45,004 nt of DNA from a virus. The translations under genes and the position numbers were made by a program. The DNA is taken from the IMG/VR virus record IMGVR_UViG_3300047317_000454, positions 1-45,004 of that record; one strand, given 5' to 3'. The notes beneath the pieces are model-generated. The model was given only the letters and a program-made list of their open reading frames with translations. It was not told the DNA's origin and made no database searches. Positions 6,689 through 14,019 of the stretch are shown here, in pieces; position 1 is the stretch's first letter, and each line of letters starts with the position of its first letter.

Positions 6689-6985
6689 ATGACGCCAGTC
6701 CAGTCCGTACCCGACGACTTCGCCGCCCCGGTGTCGGAGATCCGGAAGCGGTTCCTACAACGCCTGACGGTGGACTCGGAGCACCGGGACCGGCGGCGGG
6801 CCGATTACAACCAGGCCATTTTCGCCCGGGCGGAGCGTGGCGGCTACGCGATCTTCACCGGCACCGATCTCGACATGGTGCTTCGGTGCTTCGATGACGC
6901 GGTCCGGGATGCCGTCAAGGCCACCCAGGACTCCCGCTGGATGCAGCGCCACCACCCGAGGTCCACGGACCCGGAAACAACCTGA
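6689..6985 (+). CDS. Hypothetical protein, 98 aa
   Basis: ATG with CAGGAG 8 nt upstream. The protein is charged and helical (EIRKRFLQRLTVDSEHRDRR, then FTGTDLDMVLRCFDDAVRDA). No family is recognised. It lies alone between two CCGTATCA elements, suggesting its own transcription unit. Confidence 0.65.
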   Translation: MTPVQSVPDDFAAPVSEIRKRFLQRLTVDSEHRDRRRADYNQAIFARAERGGYAIFTGTDLDMVLRCFDDAVRDAVKATQDSRWMQRHHPRSTDPETT

Positions 6986-7005
6986 TTCCGCCGAATCACA
7001 CTCGT

Positions 7006-7013
7006 CCGTATCA
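7006..7013 (+). promoter_or_regulatory. CCGTATCA motif before the gene at 7080
   Basis: CCGTATCAT, 67 nt before the start of the next gene. The downstream leader is GC-rich with possible short hairpins but does not match the standard two-arm element. Confidence 0.5.
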
Positions 7014-7079
7014 TGTGTCGGCCCCAAACGAGGGCCAGGACACCAGGGGCACAAGGGCCCCGCCACCAAAGGAGTCACC

Positions 7080-7472
7080 ATGACCACAGCGGAAATCGCT
7101 CTCGGGTCCACCGTCACCTACGTCGACGGCAAGGGTCACAAGAAGTTGGCCTTCGTCACCGGCACCCCCGCCACGATCGAGTCGGGCACCAACCTGCCCG
7201 TGCCGACCGAGGGCGAACTGCACCTCATCGTCTTCGCCCCGGCCGGGAACGTCTACGCCCGGCTGTCGGTGCCGTCCGCCGACATCGCCCTTGCGCGCCT
7301 GTCCGCCGGTGTCGCCGCGTCCGCCAACGCCCCCGTCACCGCCGCCGACTTCGCGGTCGACCCCGAGGACGACGAGACCGAGGACGAGGGTGCCGACGAC
7401 ATCGCCGCCGCCCACGTCAACGCCCACAAGGGGCCCGACGGCCAGTTGGTCCGCTACTGGATGGCGGTCTGA
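7080..7472 (+). CDS. Hypothetical beta-rich acidic protein, 130 aa
   Basis: ATG after AAAGGAG. The first 80 residues suggest a small beta-barrel (STVTYVDGKGHKKLAFVTGT, then GELHLIVFAPAGNVYARLSV). A linker and an acidic stretch (DPEDDETEDEGADD) follow, then a short conserved-looking end (QLVRYWMAV). Function is unknown. A near-perfect hairpin follows the stop. Confidence 0.7.
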   Translation: MTTAEIALGSTVTYVDGKGHKKLAFVTGTPATIESGTNLPVPTEGELHLIVFAPAGNVYARLSVPSADIALARLSAGVAASANAPVTAADFAVDPEDDETEDEGADDIAAAHVNAHKGPDGQLVRYWMAV

Positions 7473-7482
7473 CCCTCAAGTT

Positions 7483-7514
7483 CCTGCCGGGGGCGTCCAC
7501 GCGCCCCCGGCAGG
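7483..7514 (+). terminator. 13-bp GC hairpin, terminator-like
   Basis: CCTGCCGGGGGCG (7483-7495) and CGCCCCCGGCAGG (7502-7514) form a perfect 13-bp stem with a 6-nt loop. It begins 11 nt after a stop and 37 nt before the next start. There is no long T-tract, but this is the best terminator shape in the window. Confidence 0.65.
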
Positions 7515-7550
7515 TTCCACCCGATAACAACTGCAGGGAAGAGGTGCACG

Positions 7551-8006
7551 ATGTGCAGTGACGTTCAGTTCGACTACGACGGCATGTTCGACTCGCTGTG
7601 CCAGCAGGTCGGCACCGAGTTCCGGGGAGCCCCCAACAAGGTGCTCGAGGACATCACCGCGCTCTGGGTGCACACCGCCGACGGCCATGTGGGCTGCGGC
7701 CAGGACGAGTTGTCCCCCGAGGGGTTCGGGGAGATGCTGCTCAACGCCCTCACCGAGATCGAGATGACCGAGTGCGTGTTCGTCCGCCCCACCACCCGGC
7801 TGTCGATGTCCGGCGTCGACTCCATCGTCGTGGTCGGCGTGGTGTCGGTCCCCGACAAGGTCGCCAAGTTCCGGGTGTTCGGGGTCAACCCCGGGGCCGC
7901 GCCGTTCTACCGGGTGTGGCCCAGCCCGCGTCAGGGCCTGCCGCTGGCCGACTTCGGATGGGTCAAGCAGATCCTCCCCGAAGCCGTGCTTCGCGGGAGC
8001 AAGTGA
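7551..8006 (+). CDS. Hypothetical protein, 151 aa
   Basis: ATG preceded by GAAGAGG. An alpha/beta protein with no clear motif (DYDGMFDSLCQQVGTEFRGA, then VDSIVVVGVVSVPDKVAKFR). It is last in its unit, and promoter P2 begins within 10 nt of the stop. Confidence 0.7.
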   Translation: MCSDVQFDYDGMFDSLCQQVGTEFRGAPNKVLEDITALWVHTADGHVGCGQDELSPEGFGEMLLNALTEIEMTECVFVRPTTRLSMSGVDSIVVVGVVSVPDKVAKFRVFGVNPGAAPFYRVWPSPRQGLPLADFGWVKQILPEAVLRGSK

Positions 8007-8012
8007 CCGGTG

Positions 8013-8041
8013 TTGACAACTGTCTCCTAGCCGTGTAGAGT
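8013..8041 (+). promoter_or_regulatory. Host-type promoter P2
   Basis: -35 TTGACA at 8013-8018, 17-bp spacer, -10 TAGAGT at 8036-8041, with the shared 15-mer TTGACAACTGTCTCC. It drives the HAD phosphatase gene at 8080. Confidence 0.82.
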
Positions 8042-8079
8042 CAGTGGTACAGGGACACGAAGCCACTAGGAGGCACCAG

Positions 8080-8703
8080 ATGAACACATCGCTCTACCAG
8101 AGTCAGATCCCGGAGTCACTGGCCGGGTACACCTACGAGCGTGGTCTGTGGACCACGCCTGTCCGACCCGTCAGCCAGATTGGCCGGGTGCTCACGCACT
8201 TCGCCGGTGACAGCGACGACCTCGTCCTGTTCGACCTCGACGGGGTCCTGGCGGACGACCGGCCCCGGCAGGCACTCGCGCTCGACCACAAGTGGGACGA
8301 GTACTTCGCCCTGATCCCGCACGACAAGCCGTGGGCCCAGGGCCGGGACATCTACACCGCCGCCGTCATCGCGGGCTCCGACATCGGCTACCTCACCGGT
8401 CGCCGCTACCGGCACGGCGACATCACCCGGGCGTGGTTGGACCAGTACGGCTACGCCACCGATGTGCCGCTCATCATGCGGCGCGAGTACCTGGACACCG
8501 CCCCGCTGGCGACGTTCAAGCGCAACATCATCGAGGACCTCGCCATCGACGGGTCCTGGAAGTCGATCACTCTCTACGAGGACGACGACCGGGTCATCGA
8601 ATCGGTGAACGGGCTCGGCACCGTCAAGGGCTGCCGGGTCCGGGCGGTCCACTGCACGTGGGCCAAGAAGCCACGTCGGATGATGTCCAAGGGTGTTGCG
8701 TAA
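8080..8703 (+). CDS. HAD-superfamily phosphatase, PNKP-like, 207 aa
   Basis: ATG with GGAGG 7 nt upstream. HAD motif I is LVLFDLDGVLADDR (nucleophile D52, acid D54), motif II is IGYLTGRRYR, and the acidic motif IV is TLYEDDDRVIES. The layout resembles the phosphatase half of polynucleotide kinase/phosphatase and other phage phosphohydrolases. Expected role: removal of a phosphate from a nucleic-acid end or a nucleotide. No kinase P-loop is present in this protein. It is transcribed from its own P2 promoter. Confidence 0.75.
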   Translation: MNTSLYQSQIPESLAGYTYERGLWTTPVRPVSQIGRVLTHFAGDSDDLVLFDLDGVLADDRPRQALALDHKWDEYFALIPHDKPWAQGRDIYTAAVIAGSDIGYLTGRRYRHGDITRAWLDQYGYATDVPLIMRREYLDTAPLATFKRNIIEDLAIDGSWKSITLYEDDDRVIESVNGLGTVKGCRVRAVHCTWAKKPRRMMSKGVA

Positions 8704-8810
8704 CCCTCTCAGGTGATTCGGGATATGGCTGTCGACTATCCGACGGGTAGTCCGTACCATGAGTACTGCACCCACCCCTTGGATGCAGTGGAGTCGTGTC
8801 CCGACACCAC

Positions 8811-8860
8811 AGTCAGGCCCTGCACGGTCCGCTTGCCCGGTCCATGTGCGGGGCCTGACT
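8811..8860 (+). terminator. 15-bp hairpin between HAD gene and next operon
   Basis: AGTCAGGCCCTGCAC (8811-8825) pairs with GTGCGGGGCCTGACT (8846-8860) with one G-U. A variant of the octamer, CCGTACCA (8752-8759), lies upstream. It could terminate P2 transcripts or fold in the leader of the gene at 8885. Confidence 0.45.
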
Positions 8861-8884
8861 CGTTCACCGAGGCTTGGAGCCCAG

Positions 8885-9178
8885 ATGGCAGTTGTAGGAA
8901 GGTGCGCCGGGTGCGGTGCGACGTTCACGTCGCCCAAGACCGCCACGTCGCACATCATCGGATGCGAAGCCTTCGCCGCCCTCTACCGCACGGACCGGGC
9001 CCGGGCCCTGGACCCCAAGGCCGAGCAGGCCAGGTTCGTCGCGGTCGAAGGCACGATCGAACAACAGACTGCAGATCGGCTCGATGCGATGGCCACCCGG
9101 TTCCTCCACGACGACTCCGTCAAGGCCGAGCACGTGTCGCGCTGGGCGACCCCTCCTGACCCGCTGGACGAGCCGTGA
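8885..9178 (+). CDS. Small zinc-finger-like protein, 97 aa
   Basis: Starts at the ATG after GGAGCC. The N-terminus has a Cys-x2-Cys-x12-His-x3-Cys pattern (CAGCGATF then SHIIGC), a single finger. The remainder is helical (EGTIEQQTADRLDAMATRFL). The stop overlaps the next GTG start. Possible nucleic-acid-binding accessory; function unknown. Confidence 0.65.
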   Translation: MAVVGRCAGCGATFTSPKTATSHIIGCEAFAALYRTDRARALDPKAEQARFVAVEGTIEQQTADRLDAMATRFLHDDSVKAEHVSRWATPPDPLDEP

Positions 9179-9624
9179 CCGTCGTCCAGGGCCCCTGGCC
9201 CATCGAGGACCCGGACGAGTCCCAGGAGCCGTCTGAGCCGCCTCCCGACCCCGGTTCGCCGCTGATGCGCCGGTTCCGGACCCGGCTGTCCACCGGGGCC
9301 AAGAACCCGAAGCTGCCGAGCATCGAGCAGCGCCGTAACGCGCGCCGCCGGAAGCTCGACAAGCTGTTCCAGGGAAAGCACTTCCGGATCGCCGCCGAGA
9401 TCAAACTCGAGGACGACGACTTCGTCTACGACGTGCTCGGGTACCGGGCGCAACAGGGCTACTGGCTTGAGAATGTCGATGACCCGGTGGACAACTTCAT
9501 CGTCGGCCGGGGTGTCCTGCTCGTGGCCTGGCAGGAATATGGCAGTGTCAGCCTGCCGGTACAGACTTCGGTCCAGAAGCGCATCCGACTGTGGGCCAAG
9601 GTTCCGATAATCACCAGGGGTTGA
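9175..9624 (+). CDS. Hypothetical basic protein, 149 aa
   Basis: GTG overlaps the upstream TGA. It has a Pro/Glu-rich N-terminus, a strongly basic segment (EQRRNARRRKLDKLFQGKHF) and a beta-rich C-terminal half. It may bind nucleic acid. No family is recognised. Promoter P3 starts within its last codons. Confidence 0.65.
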   Translation: MTVVQGPWPIEDPDESQEPSEPPPDPGSPLMRRFRTRLSTGAKNPKLPSIEQRRNARRRKLDKLFQGKHFRIAAEIKLEDDDFVYDVLGYRAQQGYWLENVDDPVDNFIVGRGVLLVAWQEYGSVSLPVQTSVQKRIRLWAKVPIITRG

Positions 9625-9649
9625 CAACTGTCTCCCCGCCGGGTAATGT
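9621..9649 (+). promoter_or_regulatory. Host-type promoter P3
   Basis: -35 TTGACA at 9621-9626, 17-bp spacer, -10 TAATGT at 9644-9649, sharing TTGACAACTGTCTCC. The -35 overlaps the stop codon of the upstream gene. It drives the sigma-like gene at 9712 and probably the clamp-loader gene behind it. Confidence 0.82.
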
Positions 9650-9711
9650 TGGGTCTAAGCAGTTCGGGACACGGACTGAAGCCACCACATCCAAGGGGAA
9701 AGGGCAGACCA

Positions 9712-10368
9712 ATGCCAATCATCGAAGCAGGACTCGTTCCAGCGACCCATCACGTCCCGGTCCAGACGACACTCCGGGCCTGGCGGGCACGGCAGGAGGC
9801 CGACCGCCCGTCGCCGGTGCCGACCAACTACGCCGAACTCTTCATCGGGTACGGCAACTACCTCAAGGCCGTCGTCATCCAGCAGGGCATCGCACCCGAG
9901 AGTGCCGACGACGTCGTCAGTTACATCCTGGAACGACTGATCTCCCGGGACGTGCTGTCGATGTTCGACCCGGACGGGTTCGTCGCATCCGGCAGGGGGA
10001 CCGTCTCCCCGAAGTTCCGGACGTTCATCACCGCGTTCGTCTACGCCTACTGCCGTGGGCAGCGGGAGAAGTTGCAGATCACGGCCTACCGGGAACGCCC
10101 CTCGACCTTCGAGGAAGGCACCTTGTGCGCCGGTGCCACGACCGAGATCGGCATCCCCGGCACCGAGTCCGCCGTCGATGCCGTCAACGACCGGCTCGGC
10201 TCGTACACGGTCGCCGGGATCGAGGCAAAGTTGTTCCTCAGCACGATCGAGGACTGCACGACACCGCGTGGGCAGGTCGACTTCCAGGCGATGGCAAGGG
10301 CTCTCGGTGTCACGAAGTCCGTCATCCTGACCGGCATGCAGGAACTGCAGGAATGCCTGCGGCCGTAG
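9712..10368 (+). CDS. Putative RNA polymerase sigma-factor-like protein, 218 aa
   Basis: ATG chosen after AAGGGGAAAGGG. Residues about 42-115 read like sigma region 2: ELFIGYGNYLKAVVIQQGI, then SADDVVSYILERLISRDVLS, FDPDGF and FRTFITAFVYAYCRGQREK. A short C-terminal HTH-like segment (DFQAMARALGVTKSVILTGM) could be region 4. This matches the layout of divergent phage sigma factors, but the similarity is weak and a general DNA-binding protein is possible. Transcribed from host-type P3, it would be suited to switch on the CCGTATCA family of sites (inference). Confidence 0.5.
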   Translation: MPIIEAGLVPATHHVPVQTTLRAWRARQEADRPSPVPTNYAELFIGYGNYLKAVVIQQGIAPESADDVVSYILERLISRDVLSMFDPDGFVASGRGTVSPKFRTFITAFVYAYCRGQREKLQITAYRERPSTFEEGTLCAGATTEIGIPGTESAVDAVNDRLGSYTVAGIEAKLFLSTIEDCTTPRGQVDFQAMARALGVTKSVILTGMQELQECLRP

Positions 10369-11153
10369 TCGGCCACGGGGGGCTGGTCTCCGCGTTGGAG
10401 GCCAGCCAACCCCCCGTGGTCCTGTTGACCGGGCCGCAACACGTCGGTAAGCGGACCATCGCGGCCTACCTGGCCCAGCACATGGGTGTGCAGCCGACCG
10501 ATTACACCTACTGCGCCAACCCTCTGGCGGACTCGCTCCGGGGCATGACATCGAACATGCTCAGGGCCCCGTTCGGCGAATACCGTTACGGCGTCATACG
10601 TCTCGACGGTGCCAGACCCGAAGCCACCGGCGTGCTGCTCAAATCCCTCGAGGAACCACCGCCGTCGGCCATGTACGTCCTGCTGTCCTCCACCCGGGTG
10701 CCGGACACCATCGCGTCCCGCGCGGCCCGGTATTCGGTGGGGCTGTTATCCGCCAACGACGTCGCCCGAATCCTCAACACGAACCTGGGGTTCGACGTCG
10801 GCACCTCGGTCCGGGCAGCCCGGGTGGCCAGGGGCCAGGTGCATCGGGCACTGCAGGCCGTCGAGATCTCCAAGGCGAAGATCAGGGTCCTCAATGTCCT
10901 TCGCGCCGTGTCCGACATGGACGCCGTGGCGATCGAGGACGCCACTGTCGATTGGGGGGAACGGGAGCACCTGCTGCTCGTCCAGTGGCTGTCGGAGGCC
11001 CTGTCAGGCTCGTGGTCCACGTTCTCCGAGAGCGACAGCCCCCTCACCCGGAACCGGCAGTTGCTCCGGAGGATGCTCGTAGGGATGCGTTACCCCGCTG
11101 CCCCTCAGCGCGCGGTGCGGGCCGTCCTGCTCGCCCTCGTCACGGACGTATAA
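10353..11153 (+). CDS. Clamp-loader delta'-like AAA protein, 266 aa
   Basis: The ATG at 10353 overlaps the end of the sigma-like gene by 16 nt. Walker A is GPQHVGKRT (residues 27-35, K33). The core VIRLDGARPEATGVLLKSLE, then EPPPSAMYVLLSS and VPDTIASRAARY, is the classic HolB/DnaX pattern (LLKxLEEPP, sensor 1, SRA/SRC). It is shorter than host delta' but keeps the ATPase-like core. It would form a pentameric loader with the DnaX-like (32282) and delta-like (12042) proteins and place the clamp encoded at 26772. Good confidence in the superfamily; the exact subunit is inferred. Confidence 0.75.
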   Translation: MPAAVVGHGGLVSALEASQPPVVLLTGPQHVGKRTIAAYLAQHMGVQPTDYTYCANPLADSLRGMTSNMLRAPFGEYRYGVIRLDGARPEATGVLLKSLEEPPPSAMYVLLSSTRVPDTIASRAARYSVGLLSANDVARILNTNLGFDVGTSVRAARVARGQVHRALQAVEISKAKIRVLNVLRAVSDMDAVAIEDATVDWGEREHLLLVQWLSEALSGSWSTFSESDSPLTRNRQLLRRMLVGMRYPAAPQRAVRAVLLALVTDV

Positions 11154-11158
11154 GTCCC

Positions 11159-11314
11159 GTGACCGACTTCCGACCTTGTATCGTGACCTGCCCCGTGTGC
11201 TCGAGTCCCCTGGATGTTGTGGACCCGGACAAGACCACGTTCCAGTGCGGGACGTGCGGCCAGGAATGGACGATGACGGTTGACCCGGATCGAATGGCGC
11301 TCTGGTCGATGTGA
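11159..11314 (+). CDS. Zinc-ribbon mini-protein, 51 aa
   Basis: Starts at GTG 11159, six nt after the previous stop. Two CxxC knuckles (CPVC and CGTC) about 25 residues apart make a zinc ribbon. The stop overlaps the next GTG. Function unknown. Confidence 0.6.
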   Translation: MTDFRPCIVTCPVCSSPLDVVDPDKTTFQCGTCGQEWTMTVDPDRMALWSM

Positions 11315-11508
11315 GGACGTTCAGGCTCTCGCTGCACAGCTACGAGATCAAGCTGCGGTACCGGGCCAACTTCGTCGGGTTCTGCTACATCGACCCCGAG
11401 CACAAGATCAAACGGGGTGACGTCGTCAGCCGCCTGACCTTGACCGCAAACCCGCTCATCCCCGTCCCCGGTACCGCATGCGCCATCTGCACCCGTGAAC
11501 TCAGCTAG
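11311..11508 (+). CDS. Hypothetical small protein with terminal CxxC, 65 aa
   Basis: The GTG overlaps the zinc-ribbon stop (GTGA). Mostly beta-strand-like (SYEIKLRYRANFVGFCYI) with a CAIC near the end. The stop lies directly against the next CCGTATCA motif. Function unknown. Confidence 0.55.
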   Translation: MRTFRLSLHSYEIKLRYRANFVGFCYIDPEHKIKRGDVVSRLTLTANPLIPVPGTACAICTRELS

Positions 11509-11509
11509 T

Positions 11510-11578
11510 CCGTATCATCGAGTGCCGGACCGGCCATCACCCCAGCGAATACCCAACCACGGACCGCCGGTCCGGTAC
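11510..11578 (+). repeat. CCGTATCA plus two-palindrome hairpin element
   Basis: Motif at 11510-11517. Arms GTGCCGGACCGGC (11522-11534) and GCCGGTCCGGTAC (11566-11578) form a 13-bp stem with one G-U. Centres (11529 and 11571) are 42 nt apart. Confidence 0.7.
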
Positions 11579-11580
11579 CC

Positions 11581-11615
11581 GGTGGGGGCCGGGAAGAGGA
11601 AGCTCGGCCCCCACC
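11581..11615 (+). terminator. 11-bp hairpin in the leader of the gene at 11636
   Basis: GGTGGGGGCCG (11581-11591) pairs perfectly with CGGCCCCCACC (11605-11615). It sits between the dispersed element and the ribosome-binding site, so it is more likely a leader structure than a terminator. Confidence 0.4.
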
Positions 11616-11635
11616 AGCCACAACTAGGAGCACAT

Positions 11636-11953
11636 GTGACCGAGCCCCAAGAGGCCCCCGCCGAGCTTGTCGCTGAGTTGGCCGCGCTGGCGGAGCGGAA
11701 CTCCCAGCAGTGGGACGCTCTGCACCGCATGGGGGCGTCGGTCGACCCTGACGCGATTCTGATGACTCGCATTCAGTGCCTCGTGGACGTGCTCCTGCCG
11801 CCCGAGACCGACGTCCGTGCGGCGTTCGAGATCATGTACGAGAAGGTCATCGCCGCCAACCTGGCCGGTGCGTTGTCCGAAGCTCGGCAGGCGTCGATCC
11901 TGCAGCCGATCCCGGTGCGGGGCCCGTCGTCCCTGATCGTCCCCAAGCGCTGA
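11636..11953 (+). CDS. Hypothetical helical protein, 105 aa
   Basis: The GTG has TAGGAG 7 nt upstream. An all-helical protein (AELVAELAALAERNSQQWDA, then AFEIMYEKVIAANLAGALSE) with an unstructured end. No family is recognised. It stands between two hairpin elements and is probably a single-gene unit. Confidence 0.65.
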   Translation: MTEPQEAPAELVAELAALAERNSQQWDALHRMGASVDPDAILMTRIQCLVDVLLPPETDVRAAFEIMYEKVIAANLAGALSEARQASILQPIPVRGPSSLIVPKR

Positions 11954-11954
11954 C

Positions 11955-12022
11955 CCGTATCAAGGGTGTCGGACCGGCCAAAACGGACGCTTAGATCCAG
12001 AAAATGTTCGCCGGTCCGGCAC
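11955..12022 (+). repeat. CCGTATCA plus two-palindrome hairpin element
   Basis: Motif at 11955-11962, overlapping the previous stop region. Arms GTGTCGGACCGGC (11966-11978) and GCCGGTCCGGCAC (12010-12022) pair over 13 bp with one G-U. Centres are 42 nt apart. It precedes the delta-like gene. Confidence 0.72.
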
Positions 12023-12041
12023 CTACTTAGGAGTCGGTGAC

Positions 12042-13082
12042 GTGTTGTACCCGCAGTGGCATCGGAAGTACGTGGCTGGTGGCACCGGCCGGTACGGAAA
12101 GAACCTTCCTTCCGTCGCCAGGCTGCAGTGGGTGTGCGGCGTCGAGCCCGCCCTTGTCAATGAGGTGGTCTACGAGTCGATCCGGCTCAGTCAGGTCCGA
12201 TCCGAAAACATCGTCCGAATGGACGGCACCGCTCACTCGATCACCCAGGTCTGGGACGAAGCCTGCCAACTCCCGGTGACCGACCCCTACAAGCTGGTGT
12301 ATGTCACGTCAGCCGAACGGCTCGACTGGCAGGATCATTCGGGGCTCGGGGAATGGGTGTCGCTGGCCAAGGCCGGGCAGGTCGGAGACAACATGGTCTT
12401 GCTTGTCTCCGGCGAAGCCGACTTCACGTACCTCGAAGACCGGGCGGCGGGCAAGCGCCCGCTGGCACCGCACCTCGCGCTCCTGCACACCGGGCTCCCG
12501 GAGGCCAAGGGAGGCTCTGAGGTCGTCCGTTGCAACACTCTGCCCATCCCTGCCGCCGTCGCCTGGATCAAACGCCAGCGCCCGATGAGCGACGAGAGCG
12601 CTACCTACCTGCTGACCCGGGTCGACGGGGATCTGATGGAGGCCCGTAACGCGGCGCTCAAGATGTCACTCTTTCCGGGTGAGCCGACCCGGCCGGTGAT
12701 CGACGCCTTCGCACCCGCCCCCGTGCACTCCTACGTCGAAGCCCTGACGTTCGGGGACCTGTCCGGTGCGATGTCGACGGCCCAGGCGCTCGACGGCAGC
12801 CCTGACGAGGATCGGCAGGTCGCCCGCATCATCGGAATGTTGGACACCCGGCTCGAGGTGCTCGGCCGGTTACACAGGCTCGTCCGGTCCAAGGGCACCG
12901 CCAGCGGCCGGGATCTAGGGAAGGAGAGGATCAGCATGGCCGAGGGGAGACGCCTGTTGGCCAGGTCCGGGCACTACTCACCCACCACCAGGGTCCGGGC
13001 CCGGAACGCATTGGCGATGGCCGACGCCGCCCGCCGTACCGGCGCTGCCGGGGTACTCGAGGCTCTGGCGCTGACATGGTGA
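12042..13082 (+). CDS. Clamp-loader delta (HolA-like) subunit, 346 aa
   Basis: GTG start after TTAGGAGT. Length and layout match DNA polymerase III delta. There is an N-terminal alpha/beta domain that lacks a Walker A motif, with a short strand-loop before residue 90 (DPYKLVYVTSAERL) and 118-123 (MVLLVS). Next comes a middle lid region (ESATYLLTRVDGDLMEARNA, the place where HolA has its 'l..~.~dl~.~~~El~KL' helix). The C-terminal collar is helical (DRQVARIIGMLDTRLEVLGR). Sequence similarity is low, as usual for delta. The case is strengthened by delta', DnaX and clamp genes in the same genome. It would open the clamp ring. Confidence 0.6.
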   Translation: MLYPQWHRKYVAGGTGRYGKNLPSVARLQWVCGVEPALVNEVVYESIRLSQVRSENIVRMDGTAHSITQVWDEACQLPVTDPYKLVYVTSAERLDWQDHSGLGEWVSLAKAGQVGDNMVLLVSGEADFTYLEDRAAGKRPLAPHLALLHTGLPEAKGGSEVVRCNTLPIPAAVAWIKRQRPMSDESATYLLTRVDGDLMEARNAALKMSLFPGEPTRPVIDAFAPAPVHSYVEALTFGDLSGAMSTAQALDGSPDEDRQVARIIGMLDTRLEVLGRLHRLVRSKGTASGRDLGKERISMAEGRRLLARSGHYSPTTRVRARNALAMADAARRTGAAGVLEALALTW

Positions 13083-13414
13083 ACGAGTACGAGACCACGT
13101 CCCGGGTGTATGTCCGTGACTGGGTCATCGTCGCCACGTCCGAGGACAACACCAAGTGGGCCGAGACGATGCTGAGGCTCGCGGGTCGGGTCTGGGACCA
13201 CGACATCCGGACGCTCCCCGACCCGCTGTCCGGCCGCTGGCACCTGCTGGTCCGGAAGCCGTCGATGTTCGCGGAGTTCCGTGATGCGGAGCGAGCCCAG
13301 GCCACGGCCTCGCTGATCCAGCCGGACCTGTTCCCGACGGTGGTGTTGCGGGGCTCTGCCGCCGAGCAAGACCTGAAGGATTACGGGATCAAGATGCTTC
13401 CGGCGAAGCGCTGA
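13076..13414 (+). CDS. Hypothetical protein, 112 aa
   Basis: ATG 13076 (or GTG 13079) overlaps the stop of the delta-like gene. A compact alpha/beta protein with a basic end (DYGIKMLPAKR); segments include VYVRDWVIVATSEDNTKWAE. Translational coupling suggests a job next to the clamp loader, but no family is recognised. Confidence 0.65.
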   Translation: MVNEYETTSRVYVRDWVIVATSEDNTKWAETMLRLAGRVWDHDIRTLPDPLSGRWHLLVRKPSMFAEFRDAERAQATASLIQPDLFPTVVLRGSAAEQDLKDYGIKMLPAKR

Positions 13415-13460
13415 GTCCGATATTCCGGAGGACAGTTCCGCCGATCCGGGAGGTCCGACG

Positions 13461-13658
13461 ATGACTCTGGCTGCTGTAGGAACCCCACTCGAAGTGCGGC
13501 AATGCGACCGCTGTGGCGCAGTGGGGACCGAGATCTCCATCAAGTACAAGGGGAAGTTTCCGGCGCAGACCGACAACTGGCGCGCGCTTGAATATGTGTG
13601 TCGGGACAAGGACCGTTGTAAGCGGATCGCACACGAGTTCCGGTTCGACACTCTTTGA
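13461..13658 (+). CDS. Zinc-ribbon protein, 65 aa
   Basis: ATG with GGGAGG upstream. Knuckles CDRC (near residue 15) and C..D.C (CRDKDRC, near 47) plus a terminal His form a probable zinc site. Function unknown. Confidence 0.6.
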   Translation: MTLAAVGTPLEVRQCDRCGAVGTEISIKYKGKFPAQTDNWRALEYVCRDKDRCKRIAHEFRFDTL

Positions 13659-13667
13659 GGCTGCGGC

Positions 13668-13736
13668 CCGTATCACCAGTGTCGGACCGGCCAGCGAGCC
13701 CTCATGGACCCATACAAGGAACGCCGGGCCCGGCAC
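13668..13736 (+). repeat. CCGTATCA plus two-palindrome hairpin element
   Basis: Motif at 13668-13675. Left arm GTGTCGGACCGGC (13679-13691), right arm GCCGGGCCCGGCAC (13723-13736), centres 42-43 nt apart. The loop carries GGACCCATA instead of CCCAAA. Confidence 0.68.
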
Positions 13737-13761
13737 CACTACTACTGAAAGAACGTGGCAG

Positions 13762-14019
13762 ATGACGACTCACGGATACACGCGGTGCAGCCGGTGTCAC
13801 CGGATGGTGCGGGTCGGCAGCGTCAGGTATGTCGACGGGAGCCCCTTCGGACCCGAGTGCTATGAAGAGAGTGCCAAGTACGCGCTCGCCGCGTCCCTGG
13901 CGGCGAAGTCGGACAAGAGGGACGACGAGTCGGAGGACGAGTACTCGGGCCGGATCGCCGGACACATGGAAGCGCTGCAGGTCATCGACGGCTTCAAGAT
14001 CTCGGAGAAGACGGGTTGA
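13762..14019 (+). CDS. Small Cys-rich protein, 85 aa
   Basis: ATG after GAAAGAACGTGG, a weak ribosome-binding site. The N-terminus has CSRC, then FGPECYEE about 20 residues on, giving a three-Cys/His zinc site. A charged C-terminus follows (KSDKRDDESEDEYSGR). The stop overlaps the TTG start of the polymerase gene, so the two are probably co-translated. Confidence 0.6.
   Translation: MTTHGYTRCSRCHRMVRVGSVRYVDGSPFGPECYEESAKYALAASLAAKSDKRDDESEDEYSGRIAGHMEALQVIDGFKISEKTG

Noticed and set aside
9591-10352. 254-residue N-terminal extension of the delta'-like frame
   Set aside because: It runs through promoter P3 and the whole sigma-like gene in another frame; the AAA domain starts right after ATG 10353.
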